From contig KQ964273.1 in NCBI GenBank assembly GCA_001566295.1, positions 124,001 to 188,000 of the forward strand: a DNA stretch of 64,000 nucleotides. The letters run 5' to 3'. Positions 45,177 through 56,425 of the stretch are shown in pieces; the first letter of the stretch is position 1; the number at the start of each line of letters is the position of its first letter. A model generated the notes under the pieces. The model was given only the letters and a program-made list of their open reading frames with translations, did no database searches and was not told the origin of the DNA. The position numbers were made by a program, and so were the translations under genes. This DNA comes from Microdochium bolleyi (taxonomy: Eukaryota; Ascomycota; Sordariomycetes; Xylariales; Microdochiaceae).

Positions 45177-47118
45177 TTACAGCTCAAACCTCTCCCTCTT
45201 CCTCAGCCACCCGCCGAACCGATAGAAGAACAGCGGCAGCGGAATCATTGCGACGCACAGGAACCCGAGCAGCGAGTTGCCCCAGCCCAGCCCCAGGCTC
45301 GCGTACATGGGCGGGCCTGCAAGCGGGAGGAACGCGCCGACGAGACTGCGCAGCACCGTGTTGGCCGCGATCGCCGACGACGCGTAGACCGGGTAGCAGT
45401 CGATGAGGTACGTCGTGAGGGGCATGAAGACGCCGATGATGCCGAAGCCAAAGGGGATCAGGCTCGCCACGGCGCTCGCCCAGTGCACCGTGTACGCCAC
45501 GGACCAGCCGTACCAGAAAAAGGTGACGGGGATGGCGGTGCTGAACCAGATGGCGATGCTGAGGCGCATCTCGGGCACGAAGACGCCGTTATTGGCCTGC
45601 GTGAGCGCGACGACCTGCTTGTCCGAGCGGAACGTGATGATGGCCCAGCCGAGGATGTTGCCGAGGCCCAGGGACAGGTACACCAGCCCGGCCTGGCCCG
45701 TGGTGAAGTTGTACTGGTTCTTGAGCACCGACGTGAGGGTCGTGAAGAGGAGATACAATGTGCCGTAGAGAAAGGAGATGTAGAGGGTCAGCAGGAACAC
45801 AATAGGCGAGCGGAAGAGTAGCTTCAGGGGGCGGAAGAAGTTGCGCCGGAACAGGGCGGCGGTGCCGAGCTTGTTGGGCGCGTAGTGGTTCACGAGCGGC
45901 GGCAGCGGCTCGCTGGTGGTCGCGGCGGACCTCTCCTTTTCGAGGCGCTTGATCTTGCGGTCGATGATGACTGTGTAGTTGGTTTCGCTGTTGAAGATCA
46001 TGATGGTGATGGTCACAACGCCGCCGAGGATCAGCGTGATCCAGAACGTCCAACGCCAGCCGAGGTAGCTCTCGGCCAGGAAGCCGCCGATGAGCGGGCC
46101 GATATTGGGGCCTGCGGCGGGTCATGTCAGTCTTGAACTCGAATCTTGCAGAAAGGGGCTAGAAGACGAGCGGGATAGATTTCAACATACCAAGTACAGG
46201 ACCCAGGATCCAAAGGCCCGAGGCCATCCCGCGGTGCTCCGGGTAGAACATGTCTCCTATCATGCCACCTCCGAGCGTCAGACACCCGGACCCCCCAACA
46301 CCTGACAGGAACCGGAACACAATCAGGCTCTGGATGTTGGGCGCCAGCGCGCACCCAATCTGCCACAGGCAGAAGCTGACGTTCGCCCCGTCCAGCACGA
46401 TCTTCTTGCCGTACATCTCGGCCAGCGGTGCCAGCACGAGCGGCCCGACGACGTAGCCGAGCAGGTAGATGCTGACCGTCAAGCTGCCCACGACGGCGTC
46501 CTGCACGCCGAGCTCGCGCATCATGGGCGCGATCCCGGGCGCCAGGGCGGACGAGGTGAAGGGCGTGAGAAGCGTGATGACGCTGATGCTTGCGACCTGC
46601 AGCCACTTGCGCGTCGCGGACCAGTTGAGCGGCATCTCCGGGTCCTCCTGCGAGTCCCAGGCCACGACGCCCTCGGCGAGGTTGGACTCGGGGAGGGGGT
46701 CGTGGGCGAGGCCGCGCTTGGTGGAGCGCACGCGGCTGAGGGTGGTCTGCAGGACGTTGGAGATGCGAGAGACGCGGCTGCGGGCGCTGGCACGGGTCGA
46801 CGTCCGCTCGAGGGCGGAGTGGTCCCGAGACTGCTGGAGAGAGGGAGTGGTTGTCAGCTTTGAGTTATGATGGGCCGAGTGAGTTCGACGTACCCTCGAG
46901 AGCTCCCTATCAAGATACCGGCCCGGGACAATACCCGCGTAGCTGTCCTCCTCGTAGCTGGCTCTGCGCGAGCCATGCTCCGCCGTGCTGTCATCAAAGT
47001 GCCCGCTGGGTTGGTCGCCGGCCTCATTCTTGACCTGCCGCATGTCCGAGTCTGATGAGGTGTCGTTGTTGGCAGCCGCGGCCGAGCCGGCTGCCTTTTC
47101 CGGGTCGTACTCTGCCAT
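45177..47118 (-). CDS. MFS transporter, DHA1 (drug:H+ antiporter) type
   Basis: Exons 47118-46894, 46833-46191 and 46111-45177 give 600 aa. The first intron (60 nt, GTACGT donor, CTGAC branch, CTCCAG acceptor) is a multiple of three and has no stop, so retaining it would add 20 residues. The second (79 nt, GTATGT) splits a glycine codon. A hydrophilic N-terminal tail of about 145 residues precedes WSATRKW and twelve predicted membrane segments. The first-loop MFS motif reads LAEMYGKK, and GSGCLTLGGGMIGDMF is the usual stretch of segments 4-5. A long central cytosolic loop (about 330-385) is typical. The layout matches fungal Tpo1/Flu1-like exporters in the plasma membrane. Its cargo may be the substrate or product of the neighbouring dioxygenase and oxidoreductase. 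An in-frame GTG upstream (47271) is not the start. Confidence 0.9.
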
Positions 47119-48026
47119 GGGCGGGAGAGAGGCTGGCCCGGTCCTGTTTCGTCTTGACTTCCCTGAGCACGAGTAGGTAGCGAGAGCCGTGGGCACCACC
47201 TGTTCGAGGCCAAAAGCTGGGGACGAGCGATTGATGAATGCCAAGACGTCAGCCACGGGGACGGAAGCCACGGATGGGAATGGATGTGGTCAAGAAGGTT
47301 TAACTAGGCTAACTAGGTCGCGGCTGGACTCGGCACCACAGGCGCGGGGGAAACGTGCGAGACGGGCTGGTGTGCTGCTGCGTCCACTGAGCTGAGCTGC
47401 TCGCGCCTTCGGAACTTGGAACTTGGGGGAACGGTGATCCCTGCTGCAAGGGGGGGAATGTGCCCCGGACATAAGGGGTTTAAACAGGGGCCATTACTCG
47501 GCCCCCATGGAGAAGTTCCGCGGTCTTGCATGGGCGGCAGGGAGACGGCTTGGTGGAGGCGGCACGGGTCCGCATTTCCGCCGGCTTGATAATCAGCGAG
47601 GTCTGGCTCTGGATGAGGCAGACACGTCCTGCCGGGCGCTATGTGCCTCGCCCTGCCTGGCCCGAGAGGATGTGTTTTGTGTCAGCACTATCCCTCTCCA
47701 GGTGATGCACACAGGTTCTGTGTTCACGCCTACCGCACTTTGCATGCCATGTCCAAAGAGGGTGAAACCCTTATCACGCAAACCTGGCTCCCCATGGCAT
47801 AACGCCGAAAGCCTTACGTGCTCGCCGTCCGCCCTTCCGAGCGAGCCGAGCCATACCAAACTACGATGCCTTACTGATTGACTTGTGCGGAGATTACATC
47901 CTGAGCTGCAACGTCATACACTGAGCAGGATCTCTCAGGCATCCTGGCAGAAGTTTTGTTGTTAAAACCCAGCGTCGTGTAGACTGTATCCATCTTCCAT
48001 GCTGTAGACGTCAGTGTCAAGCAGCA
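47119..48026. other. intergenic, promoter side of the MFS gene
   Basis: No gene is supportable. Confidence 0.5.
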
Positions 48027-48755
48027 TCACAAGAACCCCTCCAGAGCATCCTCTAGATCCCGGCCCTCCCGCAGCGGCACGGCATCCTCCTTCCTCGGCA
48101 GCCCGACCTTGTTGTGCCAGACCACCCTCATCCCGGCGTCCGTGGCGCCCTGCACATCGCCCGCGCTGCCCGCGACAAACAGGATCTCGTCCGCACCGAG
48201 CCCCATCGCCGTCATGATGGCCCGGTAAGCCTCGGGCGCGGGCTTGTAGAACCCGCTCTCCGCAGCCGTAATGACCTCGTCGAAGACCACGTATCCTCCC
48301 TCTTCCTCTTCCTCCTCCTCCTTCTTCAACCCCGTAGCGTGCCTTGCCCCGGCCTCCGCCCTCTTCGCAGCGACATGCCCCTTCTCGACCGAGCAGTTTG
48401 TCACCACTCCAAGTCTATACCCCCGGGCCTTCAGCCGCTCCAGCACGCCCGCGACCTCGGGCCACGCCTGGAGCTGCGCCCATTTGTCCAGTAGGGCCTG
48501 GGGCGCCGAGTCGGGCAGGCCGACCTCGCGCGCCGCCTGCCGGACGAGGTCCTCGTAGGGCTCGTAGCGGCCGGTGCCGAAGGTAATCTCGAGGTACCTG
48601 GCGCGCCAGGGGCGGCCCTCTGCCTCGGTGCCAGAGGGCGTGCTGGCGTCCCAGAGCGTCCACGAGTCGAGCAGTGCCGTGAGGAGGTCGAAGACGACGG
48701 CCTTGGGGCGCCAGGGTGCGGCGGAAGCTGATGGCTCCGAGGTCGAGGTTGCCAT
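48027..48755 (-). CDS. HAD-superfamily hydrolase (2-haloacid dehalogenase-like)
   Basis: A 242-aa single-exon frame starting at ATG 48755; the frame continues 50 codons upstream to 48905 but has no ATG there. HAD motif I reads VVFDLLTALLDSW with the nucleophile Asp at about residue 22. Motif II is VVTNCS (about 118), motif III is the lysine in SGFYKPAPEAY (about 169), and motif IV is FVAGSAGDVQGATDAGM (about 195). The cap domain between motifs I and II is of the C1 helical type. The family removes phosphate or halide through an aspartyl intermediate; fungal members of this form are annotated as haloacid dehalogenase-like, with unknown substrate. A glutamate run (about residues 147-154) is inserted between motifs II and III. 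It is the last member of three minus-strand genes with spaces of about 0.6-0.9 kb. Confidence 0.88.
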   Translation of the reverse strand: MATSTSEPSASAAPWRPKAVVFDLLTALLDSWTLWDASTPSGTEAEGRPWRARYLEITFGTGRYEPYEDLVRQAAREVGLPDSAPQALLDKWAQLQAWPEVAGVLERLKARGYRLGVVTNCSVEKGHVAAKRAEAGARHATGLKKEEEEEEEGGYVVFDEVITAAESGFYKPAPEAYRAIMTAMGLGADEILFVAGSAGDVQGATDAGMRVVWHNKVGLPRKEDAVPLREGRDLEDALEGFL

Positions 48756-49123
48756 GGTAGTACAGAGCAAAGGGGCTCCTGATGGTGGTGAGACGGGGTG
48801 AATCTGGTGTCCTAGATGGTTGTGGCACAAGAGGCGGAGGGAGAGACGATTCTTGCCGAGGAGTGAAATGTTGCTTTGGTCTGCAGTCCAGGTAGATTTC
48901 CTCAATGATGACTACCTTGGGGAGTTCTGCCCATGCCTTCTGACTACAACTTGTGGGGGAGTCCAGGCGGGGTCCAACCATGAGAGACCGGCACTTGCCG
49001 ATATCGCTGTTGTCTATACACAACTCTAGAAGTGAATACCAGGGCTCGCAGCCAGACGCCCGGCCGACTTAACATGCCATCTCGTGTGAGTAGTTGGTCT
49101 AGCCGTACTACCTGCCAAATGCC
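48756..49123. other. intergenic, no gene seen
   Basis: 5' flank of the HAD gene and 3' flank of the coiled-coil gene. Confidence 0.5.
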
Positions 49124-50259
49124 TCACTGATCCTCCGGGTCGACATCGATTGCGCTCGAGCTGGCCGTCCACGGAGTCGGAGCACCCAAGACCTCTAGAA
49201 AAGCACCATCACTCTGCCGGACACGTTGGTCTGGTGCATGTTGACCCTCCTCTCCCGGCTCTGTGGTGGTGCGTGGGCTTGGCTTGGTGGGCGGCGGAGG
49301 ACCGAGTCCGCTCACGACCTGTGCAGACACCGGCTGGCGGGTGCGTCTGCCACCCCGCTGGCGCTGCTTTTTCAGCCGTCGCAAAGCCGTTTCTTGTCCT
49401 TTGTCTTGTCCCGGTTGTGCGGAATGTCCTTTACCCTTCTCCAGCTATCGTCAGCTTTCCGAGCATGTGACACCGCTGGGATGCCTCCTTTCTAGCAGGC
49501 AGTCTCCACACATCCTTTACTCACCTCTTGCTCTCGACGACAGGCACGATCCAGACGCTCTCTTCGCTTCTGATGCTGCTGCTCTGCTAGCACACGCTGG
49601 TTTGCCTCAGCCGCGTGCTGCAGCGCCAGCCGAGATTGTTGTTGTGCCTCCTGCAGTTGCCTCTGCACCTGCTCGATCTGCTGCTCCGCCTGGCGGACCT
49701 GCTGCCGCGCAATCTCCCTCTCGCGCTGTGCCCACTGCTCCGCGTACTCCTGCAGCTCCAGCGCGTATCGCTGCAGGTCCTGCGCGTACTGCTGGACCTG
49801 CTGCTCCCAGAGCATGTAGCCGAACCCGGCGGGCATCTCGGGCTCGAGAAGAGTCTGCTGAGGCTCTGGTGAGACCGGGGTGAGGTCTTCCATCACTGGT
49901 AGGACGCCTAGATCGCTGATGGCAGCATGGGTACCTGTCACCCACGGGATGGCTGATTAGCGTCTTCACGATTGAGGTTCGGAGCTATGGGCAGTAGAGG
50001 ACTTGCTTGTGCCAGCAAATATGTCAGGAGGCATGGCAGGCCAGCTCGATGCCATGATGCAGGGCTGGGGACTGCGAGGTGGTTCCGAGGCCACGGCTGG
50101 GCGGTCTGCGATGGTTAGTCGGTAATGGTGAGGGTTGTGGCCAGGAACCGGTACAAGTCCGAGGATTGCATCTGGGCGGTCGCCGAGCATCGTCCTTGTC
50201 ACTCGAGGGTCGGTATGATACGCGTGGGAAGTAGAAATTGCGATGGGCAGGGTACTCAT
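49124..50259 (-). CDS. Gln-rich coiled-coil protein, unrecognised
   Basis: The model has three exons, 50259-50007, 49934-49525 and 49444-49124, giving 327 aa. Intron 1 (72 nt) has a GC donor with the full GCAAGT consensus, a GCTAAT branch and a GTGACAG acceptor; it removes two in-frame stops and keeps phase. Intron 2 (80 nt) has a GTGAGT donor. The N-terminal 85 residues are Pro/His-rich with no motif. Residues about 120-225 form a long Gln/Glu/Arg/Ala coiled coil with regular heptads. The C-terminal part is basic then acidic and Pro-rich, ending DPEDQ. If intron 1 is wrong, translation could start at ATG 49896 inside exon 2. I do not recognise the family; a scaffold or nuclear role would be a guess. 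Confidence 0.6.
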
Positions 50260-52294
50260 GGGGTTGCTCAGGTAACATGCAAGACTCGACCACGCGCACG
50301 ACAGCGACCTCTCGCGCCTTTTCCTCCCTTGACAAAAGTCATCAGAAGCATCAGTCTCACGTCCGATCAGTTTTCGATCCAGGACGGCGTGCCTTGGCTA
50401 GGCGAGGCAGTGGGACAGCCAGGCACACATCTCACGCCTGATCAAAATGCGTCGCGGTCTCTCCTCTGTGGTGCGACATCGTTGTTCCGTTGAACAGACA
50501 GCCAAACCATAAAAAATCCTGGGTTATCATTTCGCCTTGCTCTATTGATATCGTAGTGCAGTCCACGCGAGCACGTGTCTTTTTCGTGTCGTGGTTCAGG
50601 GATGTGTGGCTGAACCTTCATCGAGGAGTGCTTTCTGTGCCTCGACCAAGTGTCAGTGCCCAATTGGCTGAGTGATAGGAACATCACACCCACTCACGTC
50701 TTTCCGGACGGGAAGGTCCGCCGCTTTTCACATTGAGAAAGCTTCCACGATCTTGAAAGAGACGCCGAACACAAGGACCCAAACCCGTAATGCTTGGCTC
50801 TTGGAACAGGCGTAACTAGTGCTAACGCTAAGCCCTGACGGAGGAGAATCCATCAATGGCCGGGTCTGCTTAGCTCCCAGCTGGTTGCTTGTCTACGCTG
50901 GTGGGGTTGCGAGATTTGAAATCGGCAGGGGTGCAATCTGACCCCGGAGCCCGGAGTCTTCTCCGGACGGAGGGCCACGCGGTCGGCCCTCAACGAGAGA
51001 GGACTGTCCCAGTCTTGTGTGTTTCTACTGCGTATCGTGTTTGTGGCCATGCTGCCCAGGAAACTTGGTCTCATCTATCGACGGGGAAAGTTAGTTGCTG
51101 GCACTGGATGACAAAGTTCCATACTGCATGTATGGTCCGCGCTTGGACTGAATCAGCAAAGTCGGAGATGCTCTTCTGAGTGCGGAGGCCCCATCTCGGG
51201 ACTGAACAAGCATCGAGGAAGTCCCCTACTTCTGCGCATAGGTCTGTCACAGTGGTGATTACCCCTGCCCAAGTGAACAACGAATACGGCTGTTTCAGGC
51301 AAGGCCAACTACACAAACGAGTGCAAGCTACCGGGGAGCTGGAGCAACCTCCTTTCCAGGCTCCCGACTCCCCAAGCGTACCTTTAGCTGGCCGAGCACT
51401 CAGGGGCCTGAGAACAGCAGGTTGGAAGGCACTGAAGCTATGTGCAGTGGTCCTTGATGGGCTAGGCAAGCTAACATCTGGCCTGCGCAGCCCGTGAGCC
51501 CTAACACTGCCCAGCAACAACGGTCTTTATAGTAGTCCGGTGTCTACTACGGCGCCGGTGGCGACCGCAGCTTGAAGGAAATAAGGTGGCTTGCTTAGTG
51601 TCGTGGAGCGACAACGGTCGGTCTCTATATCCAGTGCAGGGCATCAGGAACCGCGCAATCCCCATGTACCGCTCCCCTTATGCAGTCTGCTGACGAAGCC
51701 ACCGGAAGCTTCTGCTACATGTTCGGACGGAGTATCTATGGGATACGGACAAGAGAGTGAACTTCTGCGAGACGAGCTGAGCGCCAGGCCAGGGGAACCC
51801 ACGAAACTCAATCGACGAGGCTGGCTGAACCCCTGCAGGGTGTTCCAGATCCCATCGCAGATTCGCCGGGCTTCGTGGTCCACTGACAGAGGGTGACAGA
51901 GGCCGTGCATGGGCTGACCCTTGCAGGAATCGCGCCCAATGTCTAACTGAGATCTTGGCTACTTTTTTTTGGCGCCGCCCGAGCTGGCTTTGTTTTCGAT
52001 AGTGTCATGCATAGTCAGATTGCCCAGCGGCAACAGCAACAACAAGCCCGTGGGCTCGCCCGCACACTGCCACAAATCTGCTGATTCATACAAGCCCAGC
52101 ACCGGGGATAACCCCGAGAGGCACAGACGCTGGTCATCCTTCACGATGTGCTGCTCTGTATAAGTCAGGGGTAGCGTGCTTCGCTCGGGCACGTTGCCGC
52201 TCTCGCCCATCCCTCTCTCCTCTCTAGGGCCACTTGCCTACACACTCGTTTTATTCTACCAGGCACATTCACTCGTTTCACTCAATCATCAAAC
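50260..52294. other. 2-kb intergenic stretch, no gene seen
   Basis: Short frames only. The right end is the promoter of the DUF4430-like gene. Confidence 0.5.
52158..52164 (+). promoter_or_regulatory. TATA-like element upstream of the DUF4430-like gene
   Basis: GTATAAG about 130 nt upstream of ATG 52295, in a region turning C/T-rich towards the start codon. A plausible core promoter element. Confidence 0.4.
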
Positions 52295-53833
52295 ATGGCC
52301 TTTTCCCTCAAGACCACCCTGGCCGTCGTACTCTCGGCCGCCGCTGCGGTCCGCGGCCACCCCAAGTGCGGCGGCTCCTGTGCTGCCGACGACTGCTTCG
52401 CCAAGGCCTCGCTGCCGGCCGAGTACCTGCCCACGCTCTCGTCGTTCTGCTACGAGTACCTCAGCACGAGTGCGGGTGCTGTGACGCAGACGACATCTGC
52501 CATTGCGACGGCCATCGTCACTGAGACGACGACCCTGACCCTGACCGGCACGGGCACAGACATCATGACCGCCACCGAGCTGACCACGACCACACCCGGA
52601 GCCGACCCTGCTACCATCACCAACACCCAGACAACCATCGCTACCGAGACGACCATCATCGGCACGGTCTGCACCACCACCTCGACCATCTCGTCGTTCC
52701 CCACGCGTGTCTACTACCGGGTCCGCGGCTCAGATCCTGCTAGCCCGCCTGGCAAGAGAAACGCCGATGTCGCCATTCCCCCTGAGCTGTCCCGGGGCTG
52801 CAAGCCCGGCTCGCTCAAGGCCAAGGTGTCTGCCGCCTGCTCGTGTGTCCTCGCGACTGCTCACTCCACGACCACGACCGTCACCGTGACCGCTACCGCG
52901 ACTGCCACCACTGCTGCGACAGCCACCGGCTCGGCGACAGCCACCGAGATCCTCTCGACGACCGTCACCAGCGTCGAGACTGCCCCTACTGCCCCCCCAG
53001 CGACTGCCTCAGCCACTCAGACCATCACCATGATCCTCACCAGCCAGCCCTGCACCTCGACAGTCACAACAACGACGTTCGCCGCCGACGTCACCCTGAG
53101 CTGCGGCGTCCCGAACCCAACAGTCGGCCATATCGGTACTATCACCTGCCCCGATGTCTCGGCTCCAAGGGAGACCAACGCGCGCTTCCGCATCGAGGGC
53201 GGCAGCGAGGGCAACGTCTTTGACGGCTGCATCGCCTCCGGACCTGCCAACATCACGACCCTCTCGGGCGGCACCCACCTGTGCGACGGCACCAACAACA
53301 ACGCCAACCCGGCCTCCGGCGGCACCCTGACAACCCAAATCGACGCCGCCGGCCGCCTCGAGGGATTCGGCTATGACGGCACCTACAGCAACCAGTTCCA
53401 GGACTTCTTCATCAACTCCATCAGCGCCACGACCTCGAGCGGCAATCAGTTCTGGGGCGTCCTGCGCAACCTCGTCTTCACCGCCCGCGGCGGCTGCCAG
53501 GAGCAGACCTCCAGCTCTGACGAGGGACTCTGGGCGTTCGACGCCTTCGCGCCGAACCGCGTCTTCCTCCAGCTCAACCCCGAGTACCAGGTCGTCCGGA
53601 GCGGCGAGACGGCGTCCGTCACGCTCACCGTCCTCCAGGCGAACCCCAACAGCGGGAACCTCGCGCCTGCCGCCGGCGCGACGCTCGGGACGGGCACCAT
53701 CGCCGACGCCAACGGCAACATCCAGCTCGTCGTCCCCACGGAGCCGGGCTGCTACCAGTACAAGGCCGAGAAGAGCAACGCGATCCGGAGCAACGCCTTC
53801 TACCTGACCGTGATGCCCCCGGCTGACGACTGA
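52295..53833 (+). CDS. secreted Thr-rich protein with C-terminal DUF4430-like domain
   Basis: An intronless 512-aa frame. Residues 1-21 form a signal peptide. A small Cys-containing N-terminal part (GHPKCGGSCAADDC and a later cysteine pair) is followed by two Thr/Ala-rich blocks (about 60-130 and 185-265), sites for heavy O-mannosylation. Residues about 296-508 resemble DUF4430, the surface domain related to transcobalamin: RFRIEGGSEGNVFDGC, then TTLSGGTHLCDGTN, EGFGYDGTYSNQFQDFFI, FWGVLRN, GGCQEQ, LWAFDAF, and RSNAFYLTV near the end. The bacterial relatives are cell-surface proteins; the fungal ones have no settled role. There is no membrane segment or GPI signal at the C-terminus, so it is probably released or held in the wall. 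A dibasic KR near residue 153 could be a Kex2 site. Confidence 0.84.
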   Translation: MAFSLKTTLAVVLSAAAAVRGHPKCGGSCAADDCFAKASLPAEYLPTLSSFCYEYLSTSAGAVTQTTSAIATAIVTETTTLTLTGTGTDIMTATELTTTTPGADPATITNTQTTIATETTIIGTVCTTTSTISSFPTRVYYRVRGSDPASPPGKRNADVAIPPELSRGCKPGSLKAKVSAACSCVLATAHSTTTTVTVTATATATTAATATGSATATEILSTTVTSVETAPTAPPATASATQTITMILTSQPCTSTVTTTTFAADVTLSCGVPNPTVGHIGTITCPDVSAPRETNARFRIEGGSEGNVFDGCIASGPANITTLSGGTHLCDGTNNNANPASGGTLTTQIDAAGRLEGFGYDGTYSNQFQDFFINSISATTSSGNQFWGVLRNLVFTARGGCQEQTSSSDEGLWAFDAFAPNRVFLQLNPEYQVVRSGETASVTLTVLQANPNSGNLAPAAGATLGTGTIADANGNIQLVVPTEPGCYQYKAEKSNAIRSNAFYLTVMPPADD

Positions 53834-56036
53834 TCAGGTTGAGCTCCTGGCAACGTACACACTTGTGGTGGAAGCTCTACAAGTCATCGAGAGCTTTCCA
53901 CAGCTCAAGATCTCTCTAGGGTAGAAAGGATGGGCTCCTCCATGCGCTGGCCATCTGTATATCTAATTCTTAATCAACGTACATAGTTTATCAGAACTGT
54001 ACATTACTTTGGGTACATCCCTATAATAACTTTGCGAGGCTACATGTCGGCACGACTTGCAAAACATCCTTCTGCTGTTACGCTGACTGTGCAACCTCCT
54101 TGGAAGGTCATAGTCTATGGGAGCGATTACGCATTTTGGCATGTCTTCTACAAATAAGTAACAACGTTCTTCTCCGAGTGGCAGTAGGAAAGTATCTGAA
54201 AAGTTACGAAGTCTCAAAGCGCGGGCCGAGTGACAGGTCCGGGAGGAAGCGCCCTTTTTCACACTTTGCATGTGCGGCATTCCACCCTAATATCACGTTG
54301 GGAGTTTCGACTCGTCGCTTGGACCCTGCAAAGTCCACCTATTCATCGGTGGACGCGGGACTAGAGACGGGCCGGTGTCTGACATGAGTTGTGAGGACTG
54401 TGTAAGCAGATCAGGCGGACCCTATGATATTTTGGTCCCAGTCAATGGGAAAGAGCGATGATGTGGCAGAGGGAAGTAAGAAGGCTGTGAAAGTGCCACT
54501 GGCAGGATTTGGTTTTGATGGTGCTCGATGGATGGGAAAGATTGCAAGGTTCGCGTGGCTGGGATCAGGAGGACTACACCGAGATGGTGAGGCGGAACAC
54601 GTTGCCAGGAGCGATATCTGAGACGAACCGAGCCTGGCCATGGCTCACGGCGACGGGGGATAGACATCCCAACATTTAACGATTCACAGCAGCTGCAGCA
54701 TATATTTGCCAGCCTACATCGATGCGAAGATAAGGGGCAGCCTTTGTTGCACCTCCTCTTGTTGCCGCGCATAAAAGCTGCTCTTGCGAGTCCGCGTGAA
54801 AAGGGTAGGCAATAAGGTGGGGATCAGACTGGCATATCTCGCCGTAAAACGGCACGAACACCACAGCCGCCGGAAGAAATGCCACCGACATCCCTGCCCG
54901 CTTCAACGCCGAGCAGGTCAATGGTCGGATGTCATGGATCAAGTGTGCCTCAGGTCTCTCTTAACGCCTGCAGAACCTGCGAGATCGAGCCCTGTGAATT
55001 GTCGGCTCGAGGAAGACGGCGATTCCTATCACACAGGAGGCCCTGATGTGCAGAGCAATCCCCTCTGTTAAAGCATCAAGTCACATTCAGAGCTCGAGAA
55101 TTTGCGTTCACCATCAAGATCAAGAAAGCAGCATGACTCTTATGGCTCTTACACGACCATGGAATTATCATTGTGTTTCTAAATATGTTGTCTAGTCTTT
55201 GCAGACAGCAAGAGCACGGAGACTGCCTCTGTAGAACAGTGCGACCTCAAGTCTGAAGCTCATTGTGTCCCTCGATCCCACGAGAAGACCAGCCGAGCGC
55301 GTGCTCTGTGCAGCGATAATTAGACCCAGGCGAGCCGCACCAAATGAGTTAATCAGACCTCTCCCTCCTCGTGGACAAAGGCTGTCCGGTTGGCTCTCCC
55401 TTTGTCTCGCTGATACTGGTTATATCGCACGGGCATGCGAGGCTGGGGACTGGACGATTCTGATAGCCAGACTGCCACGCCACCCACTTCGAACGATCGT
55501 ATCAGTCCTCTGTATCCTCGGATCTCGCCCCAAGGCGTCCAATTCCGACTATGGTTGGAACTGCCAGTCGCGTTTCGGAAATTATTTGTCTCCGAAGTCA
55601 GGACCTTGCTCGGTCGCAGTCTTTTTCGTGAGATATTGAGGCAATCGACGTGTGACACGCCCATATTCTGGCATGTCGCATACGCGGAGGCGTCCGTATC
55701 AGCGCGGACGCCAAGTCCGCCATGATCGTCCTTGTTTCAGGAAATCTATGGCGCGTCGACCGTTACATTTAAGCGCCCCGCTGCTGGCTGAGGAGAAATG
55801 CTTCTTTGCATGGTGACAAGAACGGGCTCGTAACGTGGCGCATCGGCGTGATCTCGGAGCCAGGCGACCGGGCAGGCGGGCGAATGCTTGTCGTGTGTCG
55901 TCCTTGGACCTAGACGGGTTCCCTGCCGGCTAGTGTATCACCGCGCTTTCATGATCGTTGTTGATGCGGGTGGTGGTTCCGTGCGGTAGTTATTTTTGTT
56001 ATTCGTGGCTTGAACCTCCATATACATCCATCAGAA
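53834..56036. other. 2.2-kb intergenic stretch, no gene seen
   Basis: No motif-bearing or spliceable frame was found on either strand. Confidence 0.5.
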
Positions 56037-56425
56037 TCACGGGTCGTTCTCCATGGTGGACCGCAGGAAGTCCTCGACGCTCTCGCGGCGGCGCTGCTCC
56101 TCGCCCGTGACGGAGCGGATGATGGTGAAACCCTGGCTTTCGCCGACCCAGCCCTCGTAGATCTTCTTTGGGTAGTGCTGGAGGTGCAGCGCCGCGGGTC
56201 GCGGAGTGGTGATCTGGGAGAGCATGTTTGCTGGAGGGAGGGGACGCCTTTGTTAGCACGGTCTGCTCTGCTTCTGTTCATCAGGATAACCGGGTCTGAG
56301 CGAGTTGCCTTACGTAGATCAACGAAACCGCCCTTGCCGAGGGCTGACCAGGTGTGGATGGAGAGCAAGAGGAAGAGAATGGTGATGACCGAGGTGACGG
56401 CGAGGGAGAGCTGGCGTCTGCTCAT
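56037..56425 (-). CDS. small single-pass membrane protein, unrecognised
   Basis: Exon 1 56425-56314 and exon 2 56230-56037 give 101 aa. The 83-nt intron has a GTAAGG donor, a GCTAAC branch and a CCTCCAG acceptor; the splice changes frame and leads into an open stretch ending KIYEGWVGESQGF...STMENDP. Residues 8-24 form one hydrophobic segment after a short basic N-terminus (MSRRQ), the pattern of a signal anchor with the C-terminus outside or in the intermembrane space. The unspliced frame (to 55949) is Arg/Ser-rich and less likely. The size and layout recall small mitochondrial or ER assembly factors, but I do not recognise the family. Confidence 0.72.
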
